Shown: positions 28,110-36,180 of the stretch, piece by piece
How positions within the stretch are numbered: position 1 is the stretch's first letter
Layout: each line of letters begins with the position of its first letter
Assembly: GCF_000422505.1 (NCBI RefSeq)
Contig: NZ_KE383866.1
Location: 62,001-126,000, forward strand
Direction: 5' to 3'
DNA from: Paenibacillus pinihumi DSM 23905 = JCM 16419
GTDB lineage: Bacteria > Bacillota > Bacilli > Paenibacillales > Paenibacillaceae
Length of the DNA: 64,000 nt
The notes under the pieces: model-generated
Told to the model about the DNA's origin: nothing
Databases searched by the model: none
The model's input: the letters and a program-made list of their open reading frames with translations, nothing else
Translations under genes and position numbers: made by a program

Positions 28110-29189
28110 TTATTGGGTTATTTCACGGTTGAAGCGGTCGATCCAGTTTTTAAGGTTCTCGTTTACAGATTTCATATCGAGCTTGATCAGCTTCAGAATG
28201 GTGTCTGCACCGTAAGTAATCCCTTCAGCCTCTTCAGCGCTCAATGTTACTTTCATGTTTACCGGAGAATCGATTTTCGCTTTCGCAGATTTCTCCTGGA
28301 ACTCCTGGCTCAGGTGCCAGTTGATGAAGTCTTCAGCCAGTTCTTTGTTTTTGCTGCCTTTTACGATGTTCACCGTGTTCATGATTGCATAAGCACCTTC
28401 AGATGGTGTTACAAACTTTGTACCGGGAACAGCAGTTTTCAGATCCTTTACATACATCTCCATAATTGGACCTGCAGCGATTTCGCCCTGGGTAAACATG
28501 TTCACAAAGTCAGAAGTTTTATCGTAGTATTTGACAACACTTGGGCTCAGCTCTTTCAGCTTGGCCATCGCCTGATCTTCATTGAAATCTTTGTTGCCGG
28601 CAACGCGGGAAGCAGCATCCAGAATCATCGGGCCGCTTGTTGAGGTAATGTTCGGAATCGTCAGCTTCTTGGACAGCTCAGGGCTCCACAGATCGCTCCA
28701 GGATTTGATTTCCTTGCCGCCAAGCTCTTCAGGGTTATAAGCAATACCCAGTTGGCCGATTGTGTAAGCCGGACCGAAGTCCTCGCCAAGCGGAGCTTGA
28801 GCAACTTCATAGATGTCCTTCAGGTTCGGGATGCGGCTGCGGTCGATTTTTTCGAACAAGCCAGCTTCAATACCTTGTTGCGCATAGTAGTCAGACAAAT
28901 AAATCAGGTCTACAGCAGAACCGCCAGTTTTAACTTTGTTCAAACGGTCAGCATTGTTGCCAGCCTCGACTACAATTTTGACATTGTGCTCCTTCTCAAA
29001 TGGCTCATACAGCTCTTTATTGAAGAAGTCAGCGGAGAATCCCCAAGTCGAGATCACGAGCTTTGTCGCTTCACCCTTTGGTGCGTTGCCTGCTCCTCCT
29101 GTATTTTCCGGTTTTGCCGCATTGCCGCAGCCGGCAAGCACCACCCCTAGGATCGTTAATGATGCCAATCCTTTTACCCACTTTTTCAT
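28110..29189 (-). CDS. ABC transporter substrate-binding lipoprotein (PotD-like)
   Basis: 359 residues, with GGGAGG before ATG. Lipobox LAGC with Cys21, then an Asn/Gly-rich linker. The mature protein is a PotD/family 8-type binding domain (VISTWGFSADFFNKELYEPF; VDLIYLSDYYAQQGIEAGLF; AYTIGQLGIAYNPEELG). It is the first gene of the nucleoside unit. The PotD fold usually binds polyamines, but the neighbouring enzymes argue for a nucleoside or purine ligand here. The promoter and a structured leader lie directly upstream. Confidence 0.9.
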   Translation of the reverse strand: MKKWVKGLASLTILGVVLAGCGNAAKPENTGGAGNAPKGEATKLVISTWGFSADFFNKELYEPFEKEHNVKIVVEAGNNADRLNKVKTGGSAVDLIYLSDYYAQQGIEAGLFEKIDRSRIPNLKDIYEVAQAPLGEDFGPAYTIGQLGIAYNPEELGGKEIKSWSDLWSPELSKKLTIPNITSTSGPMILDAASRVAGNKDFNEDQAMAKLKELSPSVVKYYDKTSDFVNMFTQGEIAAGPIMEMYVKDLKTAVPGTKFVTPSEGAYAIMNTVNIVKGSKNKELAEDFINWHLSQEFQEKSAKAKIDSPVNMKVTLSAEEAEGITYGADTILKLIKLDMKSVNENLKNWIDRFNREITQ

Positions 29190-29246
29190 CTTGAAAGTCC
29201 TCCCTTAATGTACTAGCTCTATAGTGGTCAATCTTAAACCCCTAGC

Positions 29247-29288
29247 CGGTGTTGCTGTGTGATACCCGTATTATTCGTACAGGCACCG
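29247..29288 (-). promoter_or_regulatory. Structured 5' leader of the nucleoside operon
   Basis: Minus strand CGGTG...CACCG encloses CCTGTA-cgaataa-TACGGG, starting at the expected transcription start and ending about 58 bases before the ATG. It does not match the purine riboswitch core. It may be a regulatory RNA or only a stabilising stem. Confidence 0.35.
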
Positions 29289-29290
29289 AA

Positions 29291-29318
29291 ACTATACATT
29301 TACCCCAAGGTCTTCCAA
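29291..29318 (-). promoter_or_regulatory. Promoter of the nucleoside operon
   Basis: Minus strand TTGGAA (29313-29318), a 16-base spacer ending TG, then TATAGT (29291-29296). It follows directly on the upstream terminator. Confidence 0.55.
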
Positions 29319-29376
29319 CAAAAAAAGAAAAGCACACTTGTTGTAGAAAAAGTTCTTCTAAACAAGAGCACTTTTC
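29319..29376 (-). terminator. Intrinsic terminator of the MpsC-like gene
   Basis: Minus strand GAAAAG...CTTGTT-TAGAA...TTCTA-CAACAAG...CTTTTC, a long stem with one internal mismatch block, followed by TTTTTTT. It insulates the nucleoside operon. Confidence 0.7.
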
Positions 29377-29459
29377 GTTGTAAACAACGTAAAGAGACAT
29401 CCGCCTCGCTTAATTTGGTTCCCTCTTAAGATAAATCAAAAGAGTGACGCCAACGCTTG

Positions 29460-29807
29460 TTATTCAGTTTCGTGAAGAATCACATTCGTGATAGCCCGTT
29501 GAGTCGGAGGGTCATAATCCCTTAGCACTACTTCAATGGATAATCCCAGCTCTTGCTCCAGCCGTTCGCGAATCTTCCGCTTATAAATCACAGACATATG
29601 ATAATCCACTTCATACTTCAGCGCGGGAGCCTCGTCCTCCAGCGCATTGGAGCGCGGCGACCGGCGGTGCTTGGCATGAATCGTAATAACCGAATGATCG
29701 ATGGATACCTTCAGCATCGTCGTTCCTACTCCGAACAGCTCTTTGGCAATTTCGTTGTAGATGTGACTGAGCTTCTTCCTGTTCTCGCTCGAGTCGATCA
29801 GGGTCAT
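29460..29807 (-). CDS. MpsC/DUF2294-family small protein
   Basis: 115 residues, start ATG with AGGTGAT upstream. The pattern GVGTTMLKVSIDHSVITIHAK, then ALKYEVDYHMSVIYKRKIRERLEQELG, fits the DUF2294 family, recently named MpsC after a staphylococcal membrane-potential system. Stand-alone copies such as B. subtilis YbcI are common and of unknown role. No MpsA/MpsB partner is in the window. Family call is by recollection of the pattern. Confidence 0.65.
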   Translation of the reverse strand: MTLIDSSENRKKLSHIYNEIAKELFGVGTTMLKVSIDHSVITIHAKHRRSPRSNALEDEAPALKYEVDYHMSVIYKRKIRERLEQELGLSIEVVLRDYDPPTQRAITNVILHETE

Positions 29808-30044
29808 GTGAGAGAATCACCTACTGATATAGTTTAAATCAAGTTTAAAAGCTAGTATTCATAATACATAAGATTATTGAATAAATCAAGCAATAGTTCG
29901 GATTTTTGCATAAGAAAAAGAGAAAAATCCCAGTAATACATTCTTCAACACGTGATTTACGAAATATCTTCCGTTATCTGTCTCTGGAGTCAGGAATATT
30001 AAACAAAATAGCCCCACCCCGGCGCATCCATGAAGTAATGAATG

Positions 30045-30230
30045 CTAGTGGTCTCTTCTGCCTTCGTCCAATTGCAATACCATCAGTTCTTCATCCCAAT
30101 ATCGATCTCCATATTTCAAAGCATTCCGCTCCGTCCCGTAAACTGTAAATCCGCCACTGTCATACAATCGCTTTGCTGCGGTATTGTTTGAGATTACGGT
30201 AAGATAAATCAGTGCCCGCACCTGAGGAGA
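30045..30230 (-). pseudogene. C-terminal remnant of a GNAT acetyltransferase
   Basis: The minus strand has an open stretch of about 61 codons reading VRALIYLTVISNNTAAKRLY followed by DSGGFTVYGTERNALKYGD and ending at TAG 30045. This is the last third of a GNAT domain (the N-x-x-A-x-x-L-Y-x-x-x-G-F motif and the strand after it). The frame is closed by TGA at 30231-30233 and the terminator of the next gene begins 27 bases further, so the N-terminal two thirds and the start are lost. Confidence 0.7.
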
Positions 30231-30259
30231 TCATCTGTCTCGCTGAGGACATGCACAGC

Positions 30260-30285
30260 AAAAAAGCCAATCATTGTGATTGGCT
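30260..30285 (-). terminator. Intrinsic terminator of the alpha/beta-hydrolase gene
   Basis: Minus strand AGCCAATCA-caa-TGATTGGCT followed by TTTTT, about 70 bases after the hydrolase stop. Confidence 0.8.
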
Positions 30286-30355
30286 GGTAAGCTTCCATGT
30301 AACTCAGCGAATGGCATCAACGTTGCAAGCGGAAGATACAACCGAATGGTATCCG

Positions 30356-31375
30356 TCATTTTTCAGCAAGAAATTTCTGTACCCAGGGTCCGATCAGACT
30401 GGCCGTATCCTCCAGAATCGTCAGGTGCTTTTCTCCAGGAACAATCTGGGCGGTCGACTCGTCCCTGACCTGCTTGGCCAGATCCGCAAATTTTACAACC
30501 TTGTTCGGGTCCATGACCTCATCTCCCGCTCCAACCCATAAGCCAAATGGACGATCGATTCGCGCTACCTCCTCAGACGGCTTGCCCGGATTTAATGCCA
30601 GCGACATAATGACGCTGTTATATTGCACGAGACCAATATCGGATTCCATCTGCTCTTCCGAATAGTTGTACTTGACCCCGATTGCATGGCCTTTAAGCAA
30701 ACCGAAGGTCAGCGCGTGGGCGATATATGCCTTCTGGCATACTGTTGCAAAATGCCCGTTGTCCTCATAAATGGTATTCGACTTCAGTCCAAAATCCGGC
30801 GCGACAAACAGGTAGCCATTGACGAACTCATGCCCCGGGGAATTAATGTAGTTGACGATCAGTCCGGCCCCGGCCGAATGTCCGCCCAGAAAGACCGGCA
30901 AGGAAGGAAATTCATTATGCGCCGTCCCAATCATTAATGTGACATCATCATATATTTGCTGCAGACTTGGGGCATCCCCGCGTTCGCCCCCGGATAATCC
31001 ATGCCCCCTGATATCCGGCAAATACGTGGCAATGCCATATTTCTCGCTTAATCCGATGCCGACCGGCTGATAGCCTGCCCCGCTGTTGGCGCCTGATCCG
31101 TGATAAAAAATTACAACTGCTTTCGGGTTGGCCGGCGAGTAGTTTCGATAAGCAATTTGAGTATGATCGCTCGCTTCCGTATACCGGACGTGATCGGTGA
31201 CAAGCCGGCTCGCCGTATTTTCACCTGCTTCTCCCTCTCCTACCGATGACACATCCGATGCGATATCCGGAAATTTACAGGCAGAAAGAGGCGTAGCAGC
31301 AAAAGCCAGAATACCAACCACAATTACACATATAACCGAGAGGATAACCAGCAGCACCCTTTTCAACAGTCTCAT
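30356..31375 (-). CDS. Alpha/beta hydrolase with N-terminal membrane anchor
   Basis: 339 residues from ATG 31375, with GGGAGGAAG upstream; earlier in-frame codons overlap the preceding gene. Residues about 4-28 form a membrane segment or signal anchor (VLLVILSVICVIVVGILAF), placing the enzyme outside the cell. FYHGSGANSG is the oxyanion region, the nucleophile elbow is GGHSAGAG, the acid is in GAGDEVMDP and the base in GEKHLTIL. It resembles serine aminopeptidase/lysophospholipase-type (S33) hydrolases; the substrate is unknown. It follows the small membrane protein by 58 bases, probably in one transcript. Confidence 0.85.
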   Translation of the reverse strand: MRLLKRVLLVILSVICVIVVGILAFAATPLSACKFPDIASDVSSVGEGEAGENTASRLVTDHVRYTEASDHTQIAYRNYSPANPKAVVIFYHGSGANSGAGYQPVGIGLSEKYGIATYLPDIRGHGLSGGERGDAPSLQQIYDDVTLMIGTAHNEFPSLPVFLGGHSAGAGLIVNYINSPGHEFVNGYLFVAPDFGLKSNTIYEDNGHFATVCQKAYIAHALTFGLLKGHAIGVKYNYSEEQMESDIGLVQYNSVIMSLALNPGKPSEEVARIDRPFGLWVGAGDEVMDPNKVVKFADLAKQVRDESTAQIVPGEKHLTILEDTASLIGPWVQKFLAEK

Positions 31376-31433
31376 TCCCTTATCTTCCTCCCAGCAATTT
31401 GAATCCGTCTTTGAAGATGGCCTCTCTTCCGGA

Positions 31434-31805
31434 TCAGCGGATTCCAAACCATTGCCTGGTCTCCGCACTGCTCAGCCTCCAAATGACAAGAACAGGCAAG
31501 ATTATACCGAGCAAAAATCCGACACTGCTCCAAATTGCGTACTCAATTACTCTCAAAACAATCATGAGCACGCACAGCACCAAAGTGCCATTACGTCTGG
31601 CAGCAGTTGGCGTGTTCAACTGAAGCCCTGCCCATAGTGCCGCGGTGCCGATAAGAATCATTGCGGCAGAAACGATTTTCTTCACGATTCCTGTATCTCC
31701 TATGGCCAGAAAACCGTTGACAACATTCACTAACGCAGCAAGATACAATAATATCTGAACCGCCGTTATTGCAGACGGCTTTTTGGCATTGCCCGATGCA
31801 TCCAT
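31434..31805 (-). CDS. Small hypothetical membrane protein, four predicted helices
   Basis: 123 residues from ATG 31805 (MDASGNAKKPSAITAVQILL), with AAAGGAG 11 bases upstream; an ATG at 31862 has a less suitable site. Four hydrophobic segments occupy nearly the whole protein after a short polar N-terminus, and it ends RLSSAETRQWFGIR. No family was named. It precedes the alpha/beta hydrolase gene in the same direction. Confidence 0.7.
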   Translation of the reverse strand: MDASGNAKKPSAITAVQILLYLAALVNVVNGFLAIGDTGIVKKIVSAAMILIGTAALWAGLQLNTPTAARRNGTLVLCVLMIVLRVIEYAIWSSVGFLLGIILPVLVIWRLSSAETRQWFGIR

Positions 31806-31963
31806 AGCTTTGCCCGCTCCTTTGTCTGTAAATTCGCCGGGATGCTTCTTAAGCGAAGGCATCGAATCCGGAAAGCATCCTCTTAATGTAAAATCACACG
31901 AAATGGCAAAAGTCTGAAACTTATTTTTCCCTCTTTGTACCTTTACTAATCATTTTTTGACAC

Positions 31964-31991
31964 AAAAAAAGAACAGGAATCCAAATCCTGT
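31964..31991 (-). terminator. Intrinsic terminator of the VOC gene
   Basis: Minus strand ACAGGA-tttggat-TCCTGT followed by TCTTTTTTTG, about 40 bases after the VOC stop. Confidence 0.75.
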
Positions 31992-32031
31992 CCATTCTTT
32001 TCGGTTATGCAAGTTAAAAATGATGCTGAAC

Positions 32032-32439
32032 TCAGCTTTGCTTTCCTCGTACCTGTACTTGCGTATAGCTGGAGATTTCCACCAAATTCTCATCGAGGTC
32101 CCGGATATAAATAGATGTGATCGGCCCGAGCGCACCCGTACGCTGCACAGGTCCCAGTTCAACAGGCACTCCCTTTTTCTTTAAATGCTCAAGAACACTT
32201 GCAGGCGGATCGATTGTAATCAGGCAGAAATCGCCTGATCCCGGGGTCGGATACTTCGCTTTGGGATCGATTTCCTTGCCTACTTCCTGAAAATTAATTT
32301 TTTGCTCACCGAACGAAGCTGCCTTGCGGTCCTGTCCGAAGGTCACAATTTCCATGCCCAGCACTTCATTGTAAAATTTGCATGATTTCTCGACATCCTT
32401 GACTGTAAGAACCAGATGATCCAGCCGTGAAATTTTCAC
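32032..32439 (-). CDS. VOC (glyoxalase/bleomycin-resistance) family protein
   Basis: About 135 residues. GTG 32439 is the best start, with GGAGGG 7 bases upstream; ATG 32445 is too close to that site. SRLDHLVLTVKDVEKSCKFY, then NEVLGMEIVTF opens the first beta-alpha-beta module, and GPITSIYIRDLDENLVEIS carries the usual Asp-Pro/Asp-Glu-Asn-Leu-x-Glu metal-site strand. It is of the YwbC/YkcA-like group of small single-subunit VOC proteins. Substrate unknown; fosfomycin or glyoxalase activity cannot be claimed. Confidence 0.85.
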   Translation of the reverse strand: MKISRLDHLVLTVKDVEKSCKFYNEVLGMEIVTFGQDRKAASFGEQKINFQEVGKEIDPKAKYPTPGSGDFCLITIDPPASVLEHLKKKGVPVELGPVQRTGALGPITSIYIRDLDENLVEISSYTQVQVRGKQS

Positions 32440-32468
32440 CTTCATTCCCTCCAATTAACAATAAGTAC

Positions 32469-33473
32469 TCAAATCAAATACCGGACTAACATTTCCTTCA
32501 CTATTCTATCATATTCATTAAACCAATTATCCCGGGACATGAACTGATCAAGAATATAATTAAAGTTAATTTCAATATTGCTGCCTGCATAATACTGACC
32601 AATGTAAATATGAAGAACTGCAATATGATACAACCTGGTCAAGAGAAGCAAATGACGAATTTCCTCCATGGACGCTTTGCAATGCCGGGCATAGCCCTGA
32701 ATGAAGGCTTCCGCCATCGAAAGCGAGCCATTTGACACTTGAAGAATATGATTGAAGCTGATTGCAAACTCCATAAATGCAATATCATACGAAGCAAAAT
32801 CGAAATCCAGCACCCCGCTGATTTTTCCGTTCCGGGACAACAAATTAAAGGCCAGCACATCATGATGAACAAGCTGCGCAGGCAGTTCTTTTAATTTTTG
32901 AACAGATTGCTCCACATGGGCTGCCATATCCCTGTAAAAATTTATCTGCGATTTAGATAGATGGAATGGAGGGCTTCGAAAAAAAGAAGCAATAGCCTCC
33001 CGGCTAGCAAGCGGATGAATGCTATAAATTTCGGTAAATGGAGTTCCCCGGCAGTCTGTCCTGGAGAGATCAAATTCGGCAAGTATCGAAGAAATTTCCC
33101 CAACTACTGTGCCAAAATCAACCGCTTGTTCACGCTCTGATAAATCTGGCGGACTGCCTTCGAGAAAGGTAACAACCACGCCAAGCCTGCCATCTTCAAA
33201 TTGGATGTAATCATCCCCGGATCGTGCCGGAAGAAACTCCGGTACCTGAAATGAGGCTCCGCTATTACATAAATAGGAAGTAATCTGAGCTTCAAAACGA
33301 AGGCTCTCCGCATCCTTCGTATACTTGTTATAAATCCGCATCACATAATTGGAGCCATCGACATTTAGAATGCGGGTCTGATTGGTAAGACCAAACGGAA
33401 CTGGTTCGATGCAATAACTGGTGGAGTGGAAATATTGATGAAACAACCGGGTGAAATAATTTTGCAATAACAT
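32469..33473 (-). CDS. Aminoglycoside-phosphotransferase-fold kinase (APH family)
   Basis: 334 residues from ATG 33473; GAGGAGGG abuts that ATG, so TTG two codons later (33467) may be the true start. The APH-kinase fold shows the catalytic loop LVHHDVLAFNLLSR and the metal-binding GVLDFDFASYD. The N-lobe has NYVMRIYNKYTKDAESLRFE. This subgroup includes Ser/Thr kinase-like and homoserine-kinase II-like proteins, and the substrate is not predictable. Nearest neighbour is the VOC gene 30 bases downstream; the two may be co-transcribed. Confidence 0.82.
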   Translation of the reverse strand: MLLQNYFTRLFHQYFHSTSYCIEPVPFGLTNQTRILNVDGSNYVMRIYNKYTKDAESLRFEAQITSYLCNSGASFQVPEFLPARSGDDYIQFEDGRLGVVVTFLEGSPPDLSEREQAVDFGTVVGEISSILAEFDLSRTDCRGTPFTEIYSIHPLASREAIASFFRSPPFHLSKSQINFYRDMAAHVEQSVQKLKELPAQLVHHDVLAFNLLSRNGKISGVLDFDFASYDIAFMEFAISFNHILQVSNGSLSMAEAFIQGYARHCKASMEEIRHLLLLTRLYHIAVLHIYIGQYYAGSNIEINFNYILDQFMSRDNWFNEYDRIVKEMLVRYLI

Positions 33474-33810
33474 CCCTCCTCAATTTGATATCTGCCCTAA
33501 CAACTTTCTGAGTCATGCCTGCATTGTAAAAGGATATATTCAGTGCTGCATTTAATAGTTTAAAGTTAACTTTATTTTGATAAAAGCTTGAACATGTACA
33601 TCAAACATGGATTCATAGACTTACTCCCAATTTATTGGTAAAAAAAAGATTTCTCCCCCGTTATAACGTAAATGTTATTCATATATATTTTCTTGGGCTA
33701 ACGGAAAAAGTTATTATGATTCAAGGGTAAGCGGATATATGGAATTGCAGATTTACAGAGCACAAGCAAGGAATACCGCAGCCGTATTTCTCGTTTGTGC
33801 TGCACGACCG
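33474..33810. other. Intergenic region with promoter-like repeat and imperfect hairpin
   Basis: It holds a TTATAA...ATTCATATATATTTT element (33661-33691), also found at about 34351-34383 before the secreted-protein gene, and an imperfect 17-bp inverted repeat (33760-33800) around GCACAAGC...GTTTGTGC after the NUDIX stop. No gene was recognised. Confidence 0.4.
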
Positions 33811-34302
33811 CTAAGAAACTTCCATCTGATTTTGGAGATAAAACATAATTCCCGCCCTGTCTACATCCGAAAAGGAAAGCGGATTATCATCCATTAACCT
33901 TCGCAGGTCAACGGCTTTTATCCATCTGGGGTCACTTGTTTCATCGCCTGTCTTAACAAGCTCCCCTTCTGCCCTGCAGCGAAAATACGCGCCAACAGAA
34001 TCAATTGGGCCTTTGATTGTCTGGTAGACGGAAAACGGACGGATACACTCCACTTCCATAGAAGGATCAATGCCAGCCGTGTCTATCCGGGTATGTTCGC
34101 CTTCGATTTCCACAACATCTAATCCGGTCTCTTCCTTGACTTCTCTGACCAGCGCAGCTGTCCATGATTCATACATCTCGATTCTCCCGCCAGGAAGCTC
34201 TATTTGCTGCGGCCAGCCCGGCTTGTTTCGCGTCTGAATCACGATTTCGGTATGACCTTCAAATGACCGTTCGATAATGGCACGGGAATTGACATAAAAC
34301 AT
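33811..34302 (-). CDS. NUDIX hydrolase
   Basis: 163 residues from ATG 34302 (MFYVNSRAIIER), with CAGGTG 8 bases upstream; a GTG three codons earlier is less well placed. The NUDIX box G-x5-E-x7-R-E-U-x-E-E-x-G-U is complete: GGRIEMYESWTAALVREVKEETGLDV split as GGRIEMYE and REVKEETGL. It hydrolyses nucleoside diphosphates linked to another group; exact substrate unknown. Single gene divergent from the secreted protein gene. Confidence 0.88.
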   Translation of the reverse strand: MFYVNSRAIIERSFEGHTEIVIQTRNKPGWPQQIELPGGRIEMYESWTAALVREVKEETGLDVVEIEGEHTRIDTAGIDPSMEVECIRPFSVYQTIKGPIDSVGAYFRCRAEGELVKTGDETSDPRWIKAVDLRRLMDDNPLSFSDVDRAGIMFYLQNQMEVS

Positions 34303-34500
34303 GTTTGGCACACCTGCCTTTATAATAATAGAAAAAATTACTTTTTATGGGTTATAAAAAGAATACTCATTCATATATATTTTTTAGGCTAAAGAATTAG
34401 CTTATTGAGTTATTTATGAGAGGAGGGAAGCCGGGCTTTACAAAATTCAGGTTCAATTTTCTATAATTTCAAGGAGGAAGTAAATGAAAAAATAAGACTC

Positions 34501-34851
34501 ATGTCGCTAATCTTTGTACTGGTATTCGCTTTCTCTGCTTTTTCGGCAACTGCCTTTGCAGAAAAAAAGGAGTATACAGGAGTTTATACACATCCGGGAG
34601 GCCATTTTAAAGTTGACTACTATTTTTTCTTTTATGGAGTATATGGGGCTTTGGAATATGAACTTTATAGAGAAACGCCGAATGGTGATGTTTTATTCCA
34701 TTCTTTCTATGCAGGCAGCGGTCATTTAGAAGACTATTTTAGATATGGAACATGGTATTACTACTATATGCCTGCCGGAACTTACAAATACAAATTGACT
34801 TATCCTGCAGCATGGCCGACAGTAAGCGTAACTCCTTCCTCTTTTAATTAA
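34501..34851 (+). CDS. Small secreted protein; upstream start separated by a probable one-base frameshift
   Basis: The open frame gives 116 residues from ATG 34501: a hydrophobic signal ending FSATAFA and a mature part very rich in Tyr, Phe and Gly (FKVDYYFFFYGVYG; GTWYYYYMPAGTYKYKL). The only good ribosome-binding site (AAGGAGG, 34471-34477) serves ATG 34484, which is followed by six A and then a stop. One more A would give MKKIRLMSLIFVLVF joined to this frame, a normal signal peptide. A frameshift in the A-run (mutation, phase variation or sequencing error) is therefore likely. No family recognised. Confidence 0.6.
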   Translation: MSLIFVLVFAFSAFSATAFAEKKEYTGVYTHPGGHFKVDYYFFFYGVYGALEYELYRETPNGDVLFHSFYAGSGHLEDYFRYGTWYYYYMPAGTYKYKLTYPAAWPTVSVTPSSFN

Positions 34852-34904
34852 TCCATCTGTTTCATTAAGATGAAAGCCGGGTATGGGGGCGACTGCAGCG
34901 AGCT

Positions 34905-34924
34905 GAAACAGCTGCAGCTGTTTC
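34905..34924. repeat. Perfect 20-bp palindrome
   Basis: GAAACAGCTGCAGCTGTTTC lies between the secreted-protein gene and the convergent kinase gene. It could act in transcription termination on either strand, although no T-run follows immediately. Confidence 0.5.
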
Positions 34925-34981
34925 CCCGCCATTTTTGTCATGCCATAGAACGAAAATTCAATCTTGAAAAGCAATCCGGAT

Positions 34982-35899
34982 TTAGTTCGCCATAAGTCTT
35001 TCGGCAAAAGCCACCTCTGCAATCAGTCTCGGAAATTCCTCAGGTGCTGCACCACTCTCTACGGACCAGCAAGCCCCCATTGCCGTTTCGATATAGAGAC
35101 ATTGACGCAAAACGTTACCCGGAACATACAGATGTTTCTCCAAAATCGCGATAATCGTATTTATTTTCTCTCCCAGTTCGTCTGTTATCTCTTCATCAAA
35201 TTCGTTTAATATAAATCTCGGCACATCAAAGATAGGATCGCCGATGACACCTTTCGGATCAATAATGACATATTCCTCTTCTGCCCCAAGCAATATATTG
35301 TCATGATGAAGATCACCGTGCAGCAGCAGCTTTTGAGGATACAATTCAGATAAAGCCAAACACAGTTCTTCCGCTTTCTTCATATAGGCGTACAGTTGAG
35401 GGCAATCCTCCCGCCTGCTCATATATTCTGTGATCCGGGTGACCCATTCTGCGTATGTCGGATAAACATCCTGATTCGACGGGGCTATGTGTAAATCGTG
35501 ATGCAGGGAGCAAAAGACTTCCAGCCTCTTCTCCAGAGAAGCTTCTTCTCTCAAAGGGTTTCCAGGCTGTATGCGTTCTTCGAGAATAATTCCATTCTCC
35601 ATATCCGCATCAAAAATTTTGCAGAACCGCCCCCCGTTATATTCGGACAGCGCGTGAAATTCTGCCAAGCTCTCCTTGGAAGAGACTCCCCCAATTTTGA
35701 GCACCGCATCCCCATGCTTTTCTGATTCGCAAGTAAATATCAGGTTTGCCGAATAAGAGGGGATAAGCTGGAATGAGGCCAACTGCCAACTGGCTTTGTA
35801 AACCTCTAAATCTCTCAAGGCTTTTTCATAAAAATCCTTGCCAAATCGTCTTCTGATCTTATCCTGTTCATCCGGCTTGAAATGATAGTTTAATTCCAT
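34982..35899 (-). CDS. Aminoglycoside/hydroxyurea resistance kinase-like protein (APH(6) type)
   Basis: 305 residues. LLLHGDLHHDNILLGAEEEY is the catalytic loop and VIIDPKGVIGDPIFDVPRFI the metal-binding region of the APH(6)/streptomycin 6-kinase-like family (PF04655). The N-terminal part includes AVLKIGG with the ATP-binding Lys. The ribosome-binding site is weak (GGGGA, 12 bases away). Chromosomal members in soil Firmicutes are frequent and their true substrates are mostly unknown, so resistance cannot be inferred. Confidence 0.85.
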   Translation of the reverse strand: MELNYHFKPDEQDKIRRRFGKDFYEKALRDLEVYKASWQLASFQLIPSYSANLIFTCESEKHGDAVLKIGGVSSKESLAEFHALSEYNGGRFCKIFDADMENGIILEERIQPGNPLREEASLEKRLEVFCSLHHDLHIAPSNQDVYPTYAEWVTRITEYMSRREDCPQLYAYMKKAEELCLALSELYPQKLLLHGDLHHDNILLGAEEEYVIIDPKGVIGDPIFDVPRFILNEFDEEITDELGEKINTIIAILEKHLYVPGNVLRQCLYIETAMGACWSVESGAAPEEFPRLIAEVAFAERLMAN

Positions 35900-36049
35900 A
35901 GATGAATATTTTCCCCGTTTCTATGAAGATTGGTGTACTTGTAATCGTGCGGTCAACTGTCTATCTCTTCATTTTACCCATCCAGTTCATATATCACAAT
36001 GAGATTTCTATCTTGGTTCCATGACTCTTTTTGCATTTAATGATGGCAA

Positions 36050-36097
36050 AATAAAAGAGCCGTTCCAGCCAAACTTGCATGGCGCTGGAACGGCTCT
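36050..36097 (-). terminator. Strong intrinsic terminator of the glucanase operon
   Basis: Minus strand AGAGCCGTTCCAGC...GCTGGAACGGCTCT, a perfect 14-bp stem, followed by TTTATTTT, about 85 bases after the GH81 stop. Confidence 0.88.
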
Positions 36098-36180
36098 CGC
36101 ATATTTCATTAAAACTGCATGCCTTAATGAATTGCACTTCAACTTAAAACTCATTCTGTCAATTTGCTAATCCCCTATCA

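Noticed and set aside
29200-29460. Purine riboswitch upstream of the nucleoside operon
   Set aside because: The conserved junction sequences of the purine aptamer are absent; only a simple stem and an upstream terminator are seen.
34982-35899. Aminoglycoside resistance determinant
   Set aside because: The APH(6)-type fold is clear, but chromosomal members often do not confer resistance, so only the family is reported.
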